Part shown: positions 43,959-51,949 of the stretch, in pieces
Layout of the letters: each line of letters begins with the position of its first letter
How positions within the stretch are numbered: position 1 is the first letter of the stretch
From: Candidatus Woesearchaeota archaeon
GTDB lineage: Archaea; Nanobdellota; Nanobdellia; Woesearchaeales; UBA10216
Reading direction: 5' to 3'
NCBI GenBank assembly: GCA_016185705.1
Contig: JACPMZ010000007.1
Span: forward strand, 1 to 64,000
DNA: 64,000 nucleotides
Made by a program: the position numbers and the translations under genes
Notes under the pieces: generated by a model
What the model was told of the DNA's origin: nothing
The model's database searches: none
Seen by the model: only the letters and a program-made list of their open reading frames with translations

Positions 43959-44189
43959 TTACGCCTCAACTTCCACAATCTTTGAACCAATGCTGTACGC
44001 GCGCCCTGTGAATTTAGCTCCGCACTTGTTGCAATGCCAAATTCCGGCAGCAACCCTGCCTATCTGCCTGAAATGGCAATACGGACAAACATTAGAACGC
44101 CTTTCCCTGTCTATCTTGCCAACCTTATCCCTGAGCTTGCGGCCATAACGAACACCAAACCGTTTAGCAGAAACATTTTCTTCAGCCAT
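43959..44189 (-). CDS. rpl37ae: 50S ribosomal protein eL43 (L37Ae)
   Basis: A 76-residue zinc-ribbon ribosomal protein: RFGVRYGRKLRDKVGKI, then CPYCHFRQIGRVAAGIWHCNKCG with four zinc cysteines, and FTGRAYS. Start ATG 44189 (MAEENVSAKR) matches the family. A TATA-like TTTTTAAACC on this strand lies about 40 nt upstream, marking the operon promoter. Confidence 0.96.
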   Translation of the reverse strand: MAEENVSAKRFGVRYGRKLRDKVGKIDRERRSNVCPYCHFRQIGRVAAGIWHCNKCGAKFTGRAYSIGSKIVEVEA

Positions 44190-44287
44190 TTTAACACCCA
44201 CACCACAGCACTAAGGATTTGCGCACTGGTTTAAAAACGTTATGGTTTTGTAACAGCAATGTGTTATCCCGAAACTATTTCCCTACG

Positions 44288-44315
44288 GTGAGTTTCTTGG
44301 GAGTATGAAACTCAC
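44288..44315. terminator. Perfect 9-bp inverted repeat
   Basis: GTGAGTTTC and GAAACTCAC flank a 10-nt loop. It lies downstream of the minus-strand gene at 44378, so it may end or protect that transcript. It also overlaps a doubtful 37-codon plus-strand frame (44305-44418). Confidence 0.45.
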
Positions 44316-44377
44316 AAAAGGAGAATTACTGGAAACAATAAGACGAAAGAAACTTGCTAACAGAACCGCTCAGCTGT

Positions 44378-44908
44378 TCAACTCGGCAAATCCGACTGGC
44401 TGTCTTCCCTATTTGTAAAATGCCTGCGGTATAGCTCTTCAGTAAGAAGATGCAGGGTAGTTACGTCGCTGGCTTCAAGAACCAATGGGCCTTCCATCTC
44501 ACTGTTAAAGGGATGGCCGAGATAATACGGGCTTAATATCAGACGCTCACTTGTAACTCTCCTGAGCACGCCTGCAAACTCCCGCCCTGAATTTGTGGGC
44601 GCTAAAACATAGCAACCGACAAACTCTGTCCATGGGTGAGGTTCTTGCAGCTTACCATACATTTCAGCTGTTACCGGCTCAACAACTGAAATTTCGCCTG
44701 CGCGAAATTCCAACGGGATGCCAGTTTCTGCCAAATGCCCTGAAGTAGGGTCATACATTAGTCTTGGCTTCAGCCGCAGCCTATCCGGAGAAACATCCGC
44801 CAGAACGCCATAAAAACAGCCAGGCCCTGCATACACACGCACCATCTTGCCAATGCTGTTTCTGAATATCTGGTCCTTATCCTCCAGCTTCATCGGACCC
44901 TTTGACAT
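44378..44908 (-). CDS. Hypothetical protein with two Sm/SH3-barrel-like halves
   Basis: A 176-residue protein. Two segments look alike: IGKMVRVYAGPGCFYGVLADVSPDRLRLKP (about 19-48) and VGCYVLAPTNSGREFAGVLRRVTSERLILSP (about 97-127). Both have the strand pattern of Sm-like barrels (a small G.V..V....G....G.L..V....L.L). It may therefore be a tandem RNA-binding Sm-like protein; this is an inference from pattern, not a recognised family. It ends downstream of tRNA-Pro on the same strand. Confidence 0.6.
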   Translation of the reverse strand: MSKGPMKLEDKDQIFRNSIGKMVRVYAGPGCFYGVLADVSPDRLRLKPRLMYDPTSGHLAETGIPLEFRAGEISVVEPVTAEMYGKLQEPHPWTEFVGCYVLAPTNSGREFAGVLRRVTSERLILSPYYLGHPFNSEMEGPLVLEASDVTTLHLLTEELYRRHFTNREDSQSDLPS

Positions 44909-44947
44909 GATAAAAGTGAATCTGCCGCTCTTTAAATGTGTATTGCA

Positions 44948-45021
44948 TGGGGCTACCCGGATTTGAACCGGGGTCGTCTGGTCCCAAACCAGAAATGTTA
45001 GCCAAGCTGCACCATAGCCCC
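44948..45021 (-). tRNA. tRNA-Pro (anticodon TGG)
   Basis: On the minus strand: acceptor GGGGCTA paired with TAGCCCC, anticodon arm TCTGG-TTTGGGA-CCAGA with anticodon TGG, T arm CCCGG-TTCAAAT-CCGGG and discriminator A. It has no intron. It is the substrate of the ProRS encoded at 16013. Confidence 0.95.
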
Positions 45022-45063
45022 GTAGCTGCTAATGATTCGCTGCTGGTTTTTAAATGTATTGCG

Positions 45064-45156
45064 AAATAATGGAAGCATAAGCAATGCACAGGAACTGTTA
45101 TGCCTTCCAAACTTTAATTGAGGAGAATAAATATGCGAAACTATTGCCCTCAACTA
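45064..45156 (+). repeat. Repeat C, copy 2
   Basis: Partner of 19094-19187, with about 80% identity by eye. TTGAGG and CCTCAA bracket the AATATGCGAAA centre. The 45022-45436 gap holds only this repeat, an unconvincing ORF (45084-45329) that begins in it, and the aRF1 promoter and leader. Confidence 0.6.
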
Positions 45157-45355
45157 TGGCGGAAGACACAGGCAACTATGCAAAAACAGGGCAATGTCAG
45201 GTAATGTGTGTTGCGATAATTAGCTGTGGCGGTAGCGGCTACTGCTACGAATACAAAACTATTGCAACTATTCCCGCCGCTGATACTTTCCCGATTAAAT
45301 TGAAATCGCCGTCTTCTGCAAACCTTTAAATACTGCACATATCCCTATTACTGTT

Positions 45356-45427
45356 ATGAGAATGAAAATTCGCAGCGGAAATGAAAACTTCACTTCTTCT
45401 CCAATAGCCCCGGCTATATCTGAATAG
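45356..45427 (+). CDS. Possible 23-codon leader ORF before aRF1
   Basis: A TATA box (CCTTTAAATACTG, 45323-45335) places the transcript start near 45350-45356, so the first AUG of the mRNA would be this one, not that of aRF1. The frame (MRMKIRSGNENFTSSPIAPA and onward) ends in UAG nine nt before the aRF1 AUG. Translation of the leader would depend on the release factor for termination, so autogenous control is conceivable. Conservation is unknown. Confidence 0.35.
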   Translation: MRMKIRSGNENFTSSPIAPAISE

Positions 45428-45436
45428 ACTGTAAAA

Positions 45437-46540
45437 ATGGTAACTAAGCTTACTGCCAAACAACAGCATGACCTGAAGAAATTCGTCAAGGAGCTGGAGC
45501 AGTACAAGGGCAGGCATACAGAGCTCGTAACTGTTTATGTTCCTGCAGGATATGACATGAACAAGATAATCCAGCAGCTGCAGCAGGAGCAGGGAACAGC
45601 AAGCAACATCAAGTCCGCATCAACGCGCAAGAATGTCATTGACGCGCTTGAGAGAATGGTACAGCACTTAAGACTGTTCAAGCAGACTCCTGAGCACGGG
45701 CTGGCTGTTTTCTCAGGCAACATAGCGCCTGAAGGAAAGCAGGACTTCAAGGTGTGGAGTCTGGAGCCGCCAATACCAATCCAGATGAAAGTTTACCGGT
45801 GCGACAAAACTTTTCTGCTTGACCTGCTGATTGAAATGCTGCAGGCAAAGGAAGTGTACGGGCTTATGCTGATTGACAGGCGCGAAGGCGTAATCGCAGC
45901 CCTCAGGGGCAAGGCAATAACAATCCTTTCAAAGCACACTTCAAACGTTCCTGGAAAAATGCGCGCCGGAGGCCAGTCAAGCGCAAGGTTTGGCAGAATA
46001 CGGGAAAACGCTGCAAAGGAATTTTATGACAGAATGGGCGAACACCTGAAGGAGGCATTTTTCGGCAACAAGGACTTAAAAGGCATAATAATCGGGGGGC
46101 CCGGGCCGACAAAACACGAGTTTATTGACGGAGACTTCATAACCGCTGAGCTTAAGAAAAAAATCATAGCTGTCAAGGACATAACATACACTGACGAGTT
46201 TGGCCTGCAGGAGCTGCTGGATGCCAGCCAGGATGTGCTCGCAAATGAAGAGCTGGCTGAGGAAAAAAAGCTGATGGCGAGGTTCTTTGATTACCTGGCG
46301 AAGAATGACCGCATGGTAAGCTACGGCGAGGACGATATAAGAAAAAAGCTGGAGCTTGGCGCTGTGGACATACTGATACTTTCCGAGTCGCTAAGCGATA
46401 ACATGATGGCAGATTTTGAGGCATTAGCGTCAAAGTACGGAACAAACGTGCAGATAATCTCCACAGAAACCAGGGAAGGCATACAGCTGAAGGAATTCGG
46501 CGGAATAGCAGCCATCCTGAGGTATGAAGTCTATGAATAA
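45437..46540 (+). CDS. prf1: Peptide chain release factor aRF1
   Basis: A 367-residue class I release factor. The stop-codon-reading domain has SNIKSASTRKNV (NIKS motif), the peptidyl-transfer domain has MRAGGQSSARFGRIRE (GGQ), and domain 3 ends in VQIISTETREGIQLKEFGGIAAILRY. Archaeal aRF1 is usually near 410 residues; the Cys-rich insert of domain 3, expected after LILSESL, is missing here. It recognises all three stop codons and also binds Pelota-type partners. The next gene starts inside its last codons. Confidence 0.96.
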   Translation: MVTKLTAKQQHDLKKFVKELEQYKGRHTELVTVYVPAGYDMNKIIQQLQQEQGTASNIKSASTRKNVIDALERMVQHLRLFKQTPEHGLAVFSGNIAPEGKQDFKVWSLEPPIPIQMKVYRCDKTFLLDLLIEMLQAKEVYGLMLIDRREGVIAALRGKAITILSKHTSNVPGKMRAGGQSSARFGRIRENAAKEFYDRMGEHLKEAFFGNKDLKGIIIGGPGPTKHEFIDGDFITAELKKKIIAVKDITYTDEFGLQELLDASQDVLANEELAEEKKLMARFFDYLAKNDRMVSYGEDDIRKKLELGAVDILILSESLSDNMMADFEALASKYGTNVQIISTETREGIQLKEFGGIAAILRYEVYE

Positions 46541-47201
46541 GCTCGTGGCAGAAGCTTTTGCCAGACTTTTTCAGGCAGCAGATTTCCAATATCATGCAAA
46601 GACAAGGTTCTCAAGAAAATTCAGCCCATACAACGCCAATGTCAAAAAATTCGGAAACACCTTAACATTCAGCTTCAGCCCTGAATGGAGAAAAGTAAGC
46701 AGCGAGATAACCATCGGCCTGATTCAGGAACTGCTGCTCCGAATCCTCAGAAAAAAAGGCACGACAACAAACATTGAGCTGTACAACAGCTTCATAAAAA
46801 ATCTGCATATCTCAGCGAAAAAAACAGAGACAGACGAGATTCTTGCGCAAATATTTGGCAGAGTGAACGAAAAATATTTTAACAGCGCAGTTGACATGCC
46901 AAACTTAAGGTGGGGGCAGAACTCCGCCAGAAAACTCGCAGCCTACGATTACCACACAGACACCATAACAGTAAGCAGCGCCTTCAGGAATGCTGAGCCG
47001 GAGCTCATAGCATACCTGCTCTACCACGAAATGCTGCACAAGCAGCTCAAATTCAGCAGCGCAGGCAGCAGGACAATTCACCACAGCAGGAAGTTCAGGC
47101 AGATGGAAAAACAGTTTGAAAACAGCCAGCAGCTGGAAAAGCAGCTAAACAGCCGCGCGGGGAAAAACAGGCGCATCGGGTGGCTGATGGGCTGGATTTA
47201 A
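46524..47201 (+). CDS. SprT-like zinc metallopeptidase
   Basis: A 225-residue protein with HEMLH (about 174) and a downstream HHSRKFRQME segment, the SprT-type zinc-binding arrangement HExxH...H. An upstream WGQNSARKLAAYDYHTDTITVSSAF is also typical. Eukaryotic relatives cut DNA-protein crosslinks; the archaeal role is untested. ATG 46524 lies within the aRF1 gene; ATG 46533 is the alternative. The C-terminus is basic. Confidence 0.8.
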   Translation: MKSMNKLVAEAFARLFQAADFQYHAKTRFSRKFSPYNANVKKFGNTLTFSFSPEWRKVSSEITIGLIQELLLRILRKKGTTTNIELYNSFIKNLHISAKKTETDEILAQIFGRVNEKYFNSAVDMPNLRWGQNSARKLAAYDYHTDTITVSSAFRNAEPELIAYLLYHEMLHKQLKFSSAGSRTIHHSRKFRQMEKQFENSQQLEKQLNSRAGKNRRIGWLMGWI

Positions 47202-47256
47202 TTTCTTCAGCTCCCACTTCAGAAACATTTATAAATCTTCAAAAGAAGAAAAGGGC

Positions 47257-47634
47257 ATGGCGAAATCCAAGAGCCGCGGAATTCCGGATAACTTAACTGT
47301 CCTGCTCTTTCTGGTGGTTGTGATACTGATAGTGGCATTTGTCGGCACGGCAACTGAAGTGCAGACCAGGAATGACCAGCAGATACTTCTCAGCAGGCTT
47401 GTAACAACCAACGAGCGCGTGGAGCTGCCGGCAGTAGTGGTGGATGGGACTGTGGAAGTTGAAACTCTTAAAAGTTTGGCTAAAGCTGATTACGCCCAGG
47501 TCAAATCCATGATAGGCATACGGTCAGACTTCATAATACACTTTGAAGACGAGAACGGAAACCTTATAGAGATTGAAAACATTCCGTGCATAGGAAGCGG
47601 GTACGCGCAGGTGTCTGGCCATACGTGTGAGTGA
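47257..47634 (+). CDS. Single-span secreted/pilin-like protein 1
   Basis: A 125-residue protein: short basic head, one membrane helix (LTVLLFLVVVILIVAFVG), then an exported domain with IRSDFIIHFEDENGNLIEIE and two Cys near the C-terminus. The next gene is a paralogue (VDADFCIHFEDKGGNLIEI). TATA ACATTTATAAATC lies 35 nt upstream. The type II-like membrane orientation resembles minor pilins. GTGA overlap couples it to the next gene. Confidence 0.72.
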   Translation: MAKSKSRGIPDNLTVLLFLVVVILIVAFVGTATEVQTRNDQQILLSRLVTTNERVELPAVVVDGTVEVETLKSLAKADYAQVKSMIGIRSDFIIHFEDENGNLIEIENIPCIGSGYAQVSGHTCE

Positions 47635-48155
47635 TTGAGGTGAAAACCAGAGCGCAAACAATCTCAACTGACGCATTAGTGGCGATGGCATTATTTCTTG
47701 GAGTGGTCATCTTTTTTTTTATAGTCGGCGATAAAGGCTCTGATGATAGAAAAATCGAAAAGCTTGAAACAGAAGCTTCAAAGCTTGTGGCAGCAGTTTC
47801 CGGGCAGAGAAACGCAACATCATCCCTTATTGCCGGAGCAAAAATAGACGTGGCAACGCTTGAAAAACTTGCAGCGCTGGACTACAACAAACTCAGAGAT
47901 GCAGTAGGAGTGGACGCAGACTTCTGCATCCACTTTGAGGATAAAGGCGGAAACCTCATTGAGATAATGCCCGGCTTTGCAGGGCTTGGCAGCTACAACG
48001 TAAGAATAGGAAACACAATCTGCGGAAAAAGCCTCAATGAAGGCGAAATAATAATATGCGAGGAAGCAGAAAATACCGGAGAGTGCGACCGCCTCGGAGA
48101 ATTCGGCATGTCAGAAAAGCTGTGCTGCGCAGCAACAAGGAAGTGCTGCGCATGA
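47631..48155 (+). CDS. Pilin-like secreted protein 2
   Basis: A 174-residue protein. RAQTISTDALVAMALFLGVVIFFFIVG resembles the start of the 50062 protein (RGQYFTIDAFVAMLVV), a pilin-like signal. The exported part contains DFCIHFEDKGGNLIEI, shared with the preceding gene, and a Cys-rich end (EKLCCAATRKCCA), probably disulfide-linked. It starts at GTG 47631 (or 47640) and is followed by an ATGA-coupled gene. Confidence 0.72.
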   Translation: MIEVKTRAQTISTDALVAMALFLGVVIFFFIVGDKGSDDRKIEKLETEASKLVAAVSGQRNATSSLIAGAKIDVATLEKLAALDYNKLRDAVGVDADFCIHFEDKGGNLIEIMPGFAGLGSYNVRIGNTICGKSLNEGEIIICEEAENTGECDRLGEFGMSEKLCCAATRKCCA

Positions 48156-48550
48156 AACTCAGGCAAATTGTTATAATGCTCGCAATTTTCTCGGTTGTGG
48201 CGGCAGCGGCAGCAGCATATCCCAGAACAGAGCTGCAAGGGCTGCTGCAGTTCAGCATCAACAACTACGATAAAATCAAGGCAGCAGGAATACTGGCAGA
48301 TGACTTCAGAATCTTAGTGAACGCTTATTTCCTCACGCCAGTTACTGAGCCGAATGTTATAACAAGCGCGGAGCAGGACCAAACCATCGCAGCAATTGGA
48401 CAGCTGCGCAACTGCAATGATGGAACGCAGCATGCATCCTGCTCCCTGACAAAGCCGAAATACTGCTATGATGCAGAACTAAGCGATAACTGCATAACCT
48501 GCGGCTGCCCTGGCTCCCAAACCTGCACTGATTGGGTGTGCACCGGATAA
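48152..48550 (+). CDS. Small secreted Cys-rich protein
   Basis: A 132-residue protein with a Sec-type signal (IVIMLAIFSVVAAAAAAYP) and a C-terminal cysteine hook CYDAELSDNCITCGCPGSQTC. The same hook (C....I..C..CGCPG..TC) occurs after the stalk base of the two giant adhesins, preceded in each by C.D.T.H..CS. Start is ATG 48152, overlapping the previous stop; the longer track ORF is out of context. It ends the three-gene operon. Confidence 0.75.
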   Translation: MKLRQIVIMLAIFSVVAAAAAAYPRTELQGLLQFSINNYDKIKAAGILADDFRILVNAYFLTPVTEPNVITSAEQDQTIAAIGQLRNCNDGTQHASCSLTKPKYCYDAELSDNCITCGCPGSQTCTDWVCTG

Positions 48551-48782
48551 TCTGCACCGGGAAGCCGCATCAAAGCAGAGCTGCTGCCAGAATTGCGGTA
48601 TTTCAGAGGATAAGCGCAGAATGTGGGTTGGAGGGTGGTGCAACGGAGAAATGATCGTATTGAGGTTACTCAGCAGTTAACTACCCTGCGGCATAACTTG
48701 TTCTGGCTGCACTAAAGGAATTTTGTCCCACACCCCCCAAAATACACATAGTTTTAAATATTAAAACGCTTAATGGCATCCT

Positions 48783-49334
48783 ATGGCAGACTTATCGGCA
48801 TGGATAAGGCAGCAGCTGAAAGACGGCTACACAAAGCAGGAAATAAAGAATGCCATGATGAAGCGCGGCTATTCCAAGGAGGATATAGCTGCGGTGGACC
48901 ACGTTTCCAAGCGCAAAATGCCTTTAGTACCGGCGGCGGTTGCGCTTGCGGTGGTGGCGGTAGCTGCAGCATTCATAATGGCGCTGCCAAACAGCACTTC
49001 AGAGCCCCAAATCACTAACTCAGTCCAGCAGGAAATGAAGCCGGTATACATCTACAATAATTACGCAATAGACGGAGTGGCAAAGCACAGGGTGGAATTG
49101 TATTCAGGCACGATAAGCGCAGTTTCACTGGAAAGCATAACGCTGACAAAGGGGAATGCCAGGAAAACATTTACAATATCAGAAACAAAGCCCGTCCAGT
49201 ACATAGACGCTGAAACCCGCACCAAATACCCGCCGCGGCCGGTGAAAGCAGGCGACGAAGTGACGCAGCTGTTCTACGTTGTAACGACAGAAGTTCCGTA
49301 TGCCCTGCTGGCGTTTGTGAATGTTGTTGGTTAA
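48783..49334 (+). CDS. Single-span protein with UBA-like N-terminus
   Basis: A 183-residue protein. The first 45 residues (LSAWIRQQLKDGYTKQEIKNAMMKRGYSKEDI) form the short helical bundle seen at the N-terminus of many DPANN membrane proteins. A membrane helix follows (LVPAAVALAVVAVAAAFIMAL), then an exported beta-rich domain. A TATA box (GTTTTAAATATTAAAAC, 48750-48766) precedes ATG 48783. The gap 48551-48782 shows nothing else. Function unknown. Confidence 0.65.
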   Translation: MADLSAWIRQQLKDGYTKQEIKNAMMKRGYSKEDIAAVDHVSKRKMPLVPAAVALAVVAVAAAFIMALPNSTSEPQITNSVQQEMKPVYIYNNYAIDGVAKHRVELYSGTISAVSLESITLTKGNARKTFTISETKPVQYIDAETRTKYPPRPVKAGDEVTQLFYVVTTEVPYALLAFVNVVG

Positions 49335-49571
49335 GCAGCCCTTATTTCATATCCCTGCAGGTATTACGGCGGAAAATCCCGGGCAGCACGAAAAAGATAT
49401 TCTGCCTGACAACACCCTGTTTATTTTTGTGAGAAGCTGAAACGCAGGAAAGGCAGCGGATGGATTCAGGCAAAAGCCATTTCGGCTTTTCCAGCCATTA
49501 TGAAGCGCAGCAAGGTTCTTCGCCAGACTGTTTCGGATAGTTTTATATATGACATGCGCCAATAAACATTT

Positions 49572-49823
49572 ATGAAACCAAAAATAAGTCATTTATACCT
49601 GCTTGCCCGGGAGAGAACCCTTTTTGCAAACGAAAGAACCATGCTTGCGCATGTCCGCACTGCTTTTGCTTCGTTTTTGTTCGGGATAGCAATCATAAAA
49701 CTTTTTGAGCAGTTCGCGCTGTCCCTTTATCTCGGATCTGCAGCAATAATCGCCGGGCTTATATTCCTGGTTTTCGGGCTGGTTTACTATCCCATCAGAA
49801 ACAGAAGGATTAGGAAATACTAA
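49572..49823 (+). CDS. DUF202 family membrane protein
   Basis: An 83-residue protein: LARERTLFANERTMLAHVRTAFASFLFGIAII is the DUF202 signature (.ERT.LAN.RT.LA..RT), followed by a second and third hydrophobic segment and a basic tail. TATA TTTTATATATGAC lies 30 nt upstream. Function unknown; relatives include YidH. Confidence 0.85.
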   Translation: MKPKISHLYLLARERTLFANERTMLAHVRTAFASFLFGIAIIKLFEQFALSLYLGSAAIIAGLIFLVFGLVYYPIRNRRIRKY

Positions 49824-49858
49824 ACGTCAGCACTGCGCCATGCTGCGCACTCCGCCCT

Positions 49859-50018
49859 GGGTATTTCCGCAAACTGCTTCTTTATCCAGCAATTGCGCTT
49901 CATTTCCACCTCCCTTAAATTTCGAAGGGAGGTGGAAATGAAGCGCGAAGGAAAGAACAGAGCAGGGAAAAAAATCAGGGAAGGATGCGACGGTTTTGCC
50001 ACTTAACCTGATATTACC
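49859..50018. mobile_element. Family B element B2 with hairpin H11
   Basis: The right arm (49969-50018, AAATCAGGGAAGGATGCGACGGTTTTGCCACTTAACCTGATATTACC) is the reverse complement of the left arm of B1 at 34950. Hairpin H11 (49895-49946) has 22-bp perfect arms (GCGCTTCATTTCCACCTCCCTT) unlike those of B1. The left end (GGGTATTTCCGCAAACTG) is only weakly recognisable. The element ends 44 nt before the ATG at 50062. Confidence 0.6.
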
Positions 50019-50061
50019 CTGTGCTGCAAAACTTTAAATAACCAGTTTCCACAAATGAGCC

Positions 50062-50616
50062 ATGGCAAAAAGAGGTCAGTACTTTACCATTGATGCTTTC
50101 GTAGCCATGCTGGTTGTCGCCACAGGACTGGTTCTGGTGCTTGCGCTCAACACCTACCAGCCCAGCACTGCGCAGCCGGAAGTGCTTTCCCAGGAGTTCG
50201 TCAACACACTTGCCCAGGTAAAGATTAAGGAAATGAACAATCCTTTCGTGGCGCAGCAGCTGAAGGGCGGAAACATCACCAATCCTGACAACACCCTGCT
50301 GCAGCAGGTGTATGAATACTATTCCTATTTTGACTCATTTCTTACAGGATGCAGTCCAAGCAACCCGTGCCACGGATTTGACCCGGTAACTTACACAAAC
50401 ATGTCAGCAGAGCTGCTTGCAAGCGTGGCGAAGGATTTGGTGCCTGCGCAATACAGCTATGAAATTTTGGTGGATGGGGTTCCGCTTAACAGCCGGGGCA
50501 CAGGGCAGCAGGAAGCAAAAGTGCTGATATCAAGCAAAAGAATAATTTTTGGCATTGTAAATAAGTCGGTGGAGTTCTGGGGGCCCATAGTCGTGGAGGT
50601 CAGAATATGGCAATAA
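50062..50616 (+). CDS. Pilin-like protein (RGQYFTIDAFVAM type)
   Basis: A 184-residue protein starting KRGQYFTIDAFVAMLVVATGLVLVLAL, a pilin-like signal with Gln at the likely cut and Asp near the +5 Glu position of true class III signals. The exported domain is about 150 residues. TATA CTTTAAATAACC (50032-50043) lies just after a family B element. The gene overlaps the next by 10 nt, and together they look like a minor-pilin pair. Confidence 0.75.
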   Translation: MAKRGQYFTIDAFVAMLVVATGLVLVLALNTYQPSTAQPEVLSQEFVNTLAQVKIKEMNNPFVAQQLKGGNITNPDNTLLQQVYEYYSYFDSFLTGCSPSNPCHGFDPVTYTNMSAELLASVAKDLVPAQYSYEILVDGVPLNSRGTGQQEAKVLISSKRIIFGIVNKSVEFWGPIVVEVRIWQ

Positions 50617-51806
50617 GCAAGAAGGGCTTTTACTTCACCATCCTCGGCATACTGATAGTAACAGTGCTGTTTGTGGCATTTGTTCCTTTATCAGGCAATC
50701 TCAAAGACAAAACGCCTTCTGTGCGGAGCAGGGTTACAGTGGCAGATGACTTTGTGGAAACATTAAAGACTTCCTACGTGCCAATGGCTTTGCGAACATC
50801 AAGCTACAACGCACTCAACGGGCTGTCAGAGCTTGCCAAAGTAAACAAACAGCTGTTTGCCGACTCAGCTGAGCTGCAGGCAATTTTTGCCGATGCCATG
50901 ATGACAGGTTCAGTAACATGCCCTGACGGCGGAGGAATAAAGGAACTGGAAACATGCATCTGCGACATAGACCCGGGATGCGCTGACCCAAACACCATTA
51001 CTTTTATGCGCGGCAGGGATTTCAAGTCAAGGATGGCAGACATAGAAACAACTGCAGAACAGCATTTGCAGCTCACAACAGAAATCGGGGACAGCAGCTG
51101 GCAGGTAAGCGACTGGAATGTCAAACTATACCAAAACAGCGACACAGGCGCGTTTCAGGCGGGAGTCAACATAACACTGAAGTTTGCTGTCGCCGGAGGA
51201 ATCTCGCGGTGGGACGACACAGTTGAAATACAGGAAATCTTCAGCTTTGAAGGAATTGAAGACCCGCTGTACTCAGTAAAGACGCAGCAGCCACCCATAG
51301 ACTCGCTGTACACCAACAAATTCAGGGCAGCCAACCTGACACACTGGAACCTGACAAACACATGGCTCGCCATTAACGGCCAGAACTACAGCTATAACGC
51401 AAAAGGAGCAAGCTTCCTGGCAAGATTCACCGAAGCTGATGAGCCAAGCGAGTGCTGCGGAATTGAAAGCCTGATTAATGCAGATGCCATGCCTTTGCCT
51501 CCCATAACTGAAGGCGTTATGGATGCCACTTATTCAGACTGGTGCTATTTCGGCAGCAGGTGCCCGCCGGATACTGATGGAGAATTGTGGTATTTAACCT
51601 GCATTTCGCGGCAAACAGGCAAGTTTAAGGGATTCGCATTTGACACAGCGCATCTCAGCAGCTACAACCTTTCCCGTCCAGATCAGGAAGGACGCACACT
51701 CTTCTACCAAGGCATGTACGCAGACGACCCCAACGACGACGCGCAATGCGCAAACATGATGCAAATCATATGCAATGAGGCCGGAGCGCCGTACCCGTGC
51801 AGCTGA
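50607..51806 (+). CDS. Large pilin-like secreted protein
   Basis: A 399-residue protein with KKGFYFTILGILIVTVLFVAFVP as N-terminal membrane anchor and a large exported part with paired cysteines (ETCICDIDPGCADP; ECCGIE; CYFGSRC; CANMMQIICNEAGAPYPCS). The start (MAISKKGFYFT) overlaps the preceding pilin-like gene. Such a small/large pair is a frequent layout in archaeal pilus loci. No enzymatic motif is seen. Confidence 0.72.
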   Translation: MAISKKGFYFTILGILIVTVLFVAFVPLSGNLKDKTPSVRSRVTVADDFVETLKTSYVPMALRTSSYNALNGLSELAKVNKQLFADSAELQAIFADAMMTGSVTCPDGGGIKELETCICDIDPGCADPNTITFMRGRDFKSRMADIETTAEQHLQLTTEIGDSSWQVSDWNVKLYQNSDTGAFQAGVNITLKFAVAGGISRWDDTVEIQEIFSFEGIEDPLYSVKTQQPPIDSLYTNKFRAANLTHWNLTNTWLAINGQNYSYNAKGASFLARFTEADEPSECCGIESLINADAMPLPPITEGVMDATYSDWCYFGSRCPPDTDGELWYLTCISRQTGKFKGFAFDTAHLSSYNLSRPDQEGRTLFYQGMYADDPNDDAQCANMMQIICNEAGAPYPCS

Positions 51807-51949
51807 CTAAAGAAATGCTGCTGGATTTTTGGATTCTTATTTCAGTTGATGCACTTTGCCCACAATAAACGCCTGATATTCAGCAACTACTTAACCTGCA
51901 GGCATTCACAAGAGAAATCATTATATAGTATTAGTATAACTGCAGACTT

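Noticed and set aside
44305-44418. 37-codon frame MKLTKGELLETIRRKK and onward
   Set aside because: It overlaps the 3' end of a better-supported minus-strand gene and its start lies in a hairpin; no promoter is evident.
45084-45329. 81-aa ORF in the tRNA-Pro/aRF1 gap
   Set aside because: It starts inside repeat C and continues into unrelated sequence without family match or proper start signals.
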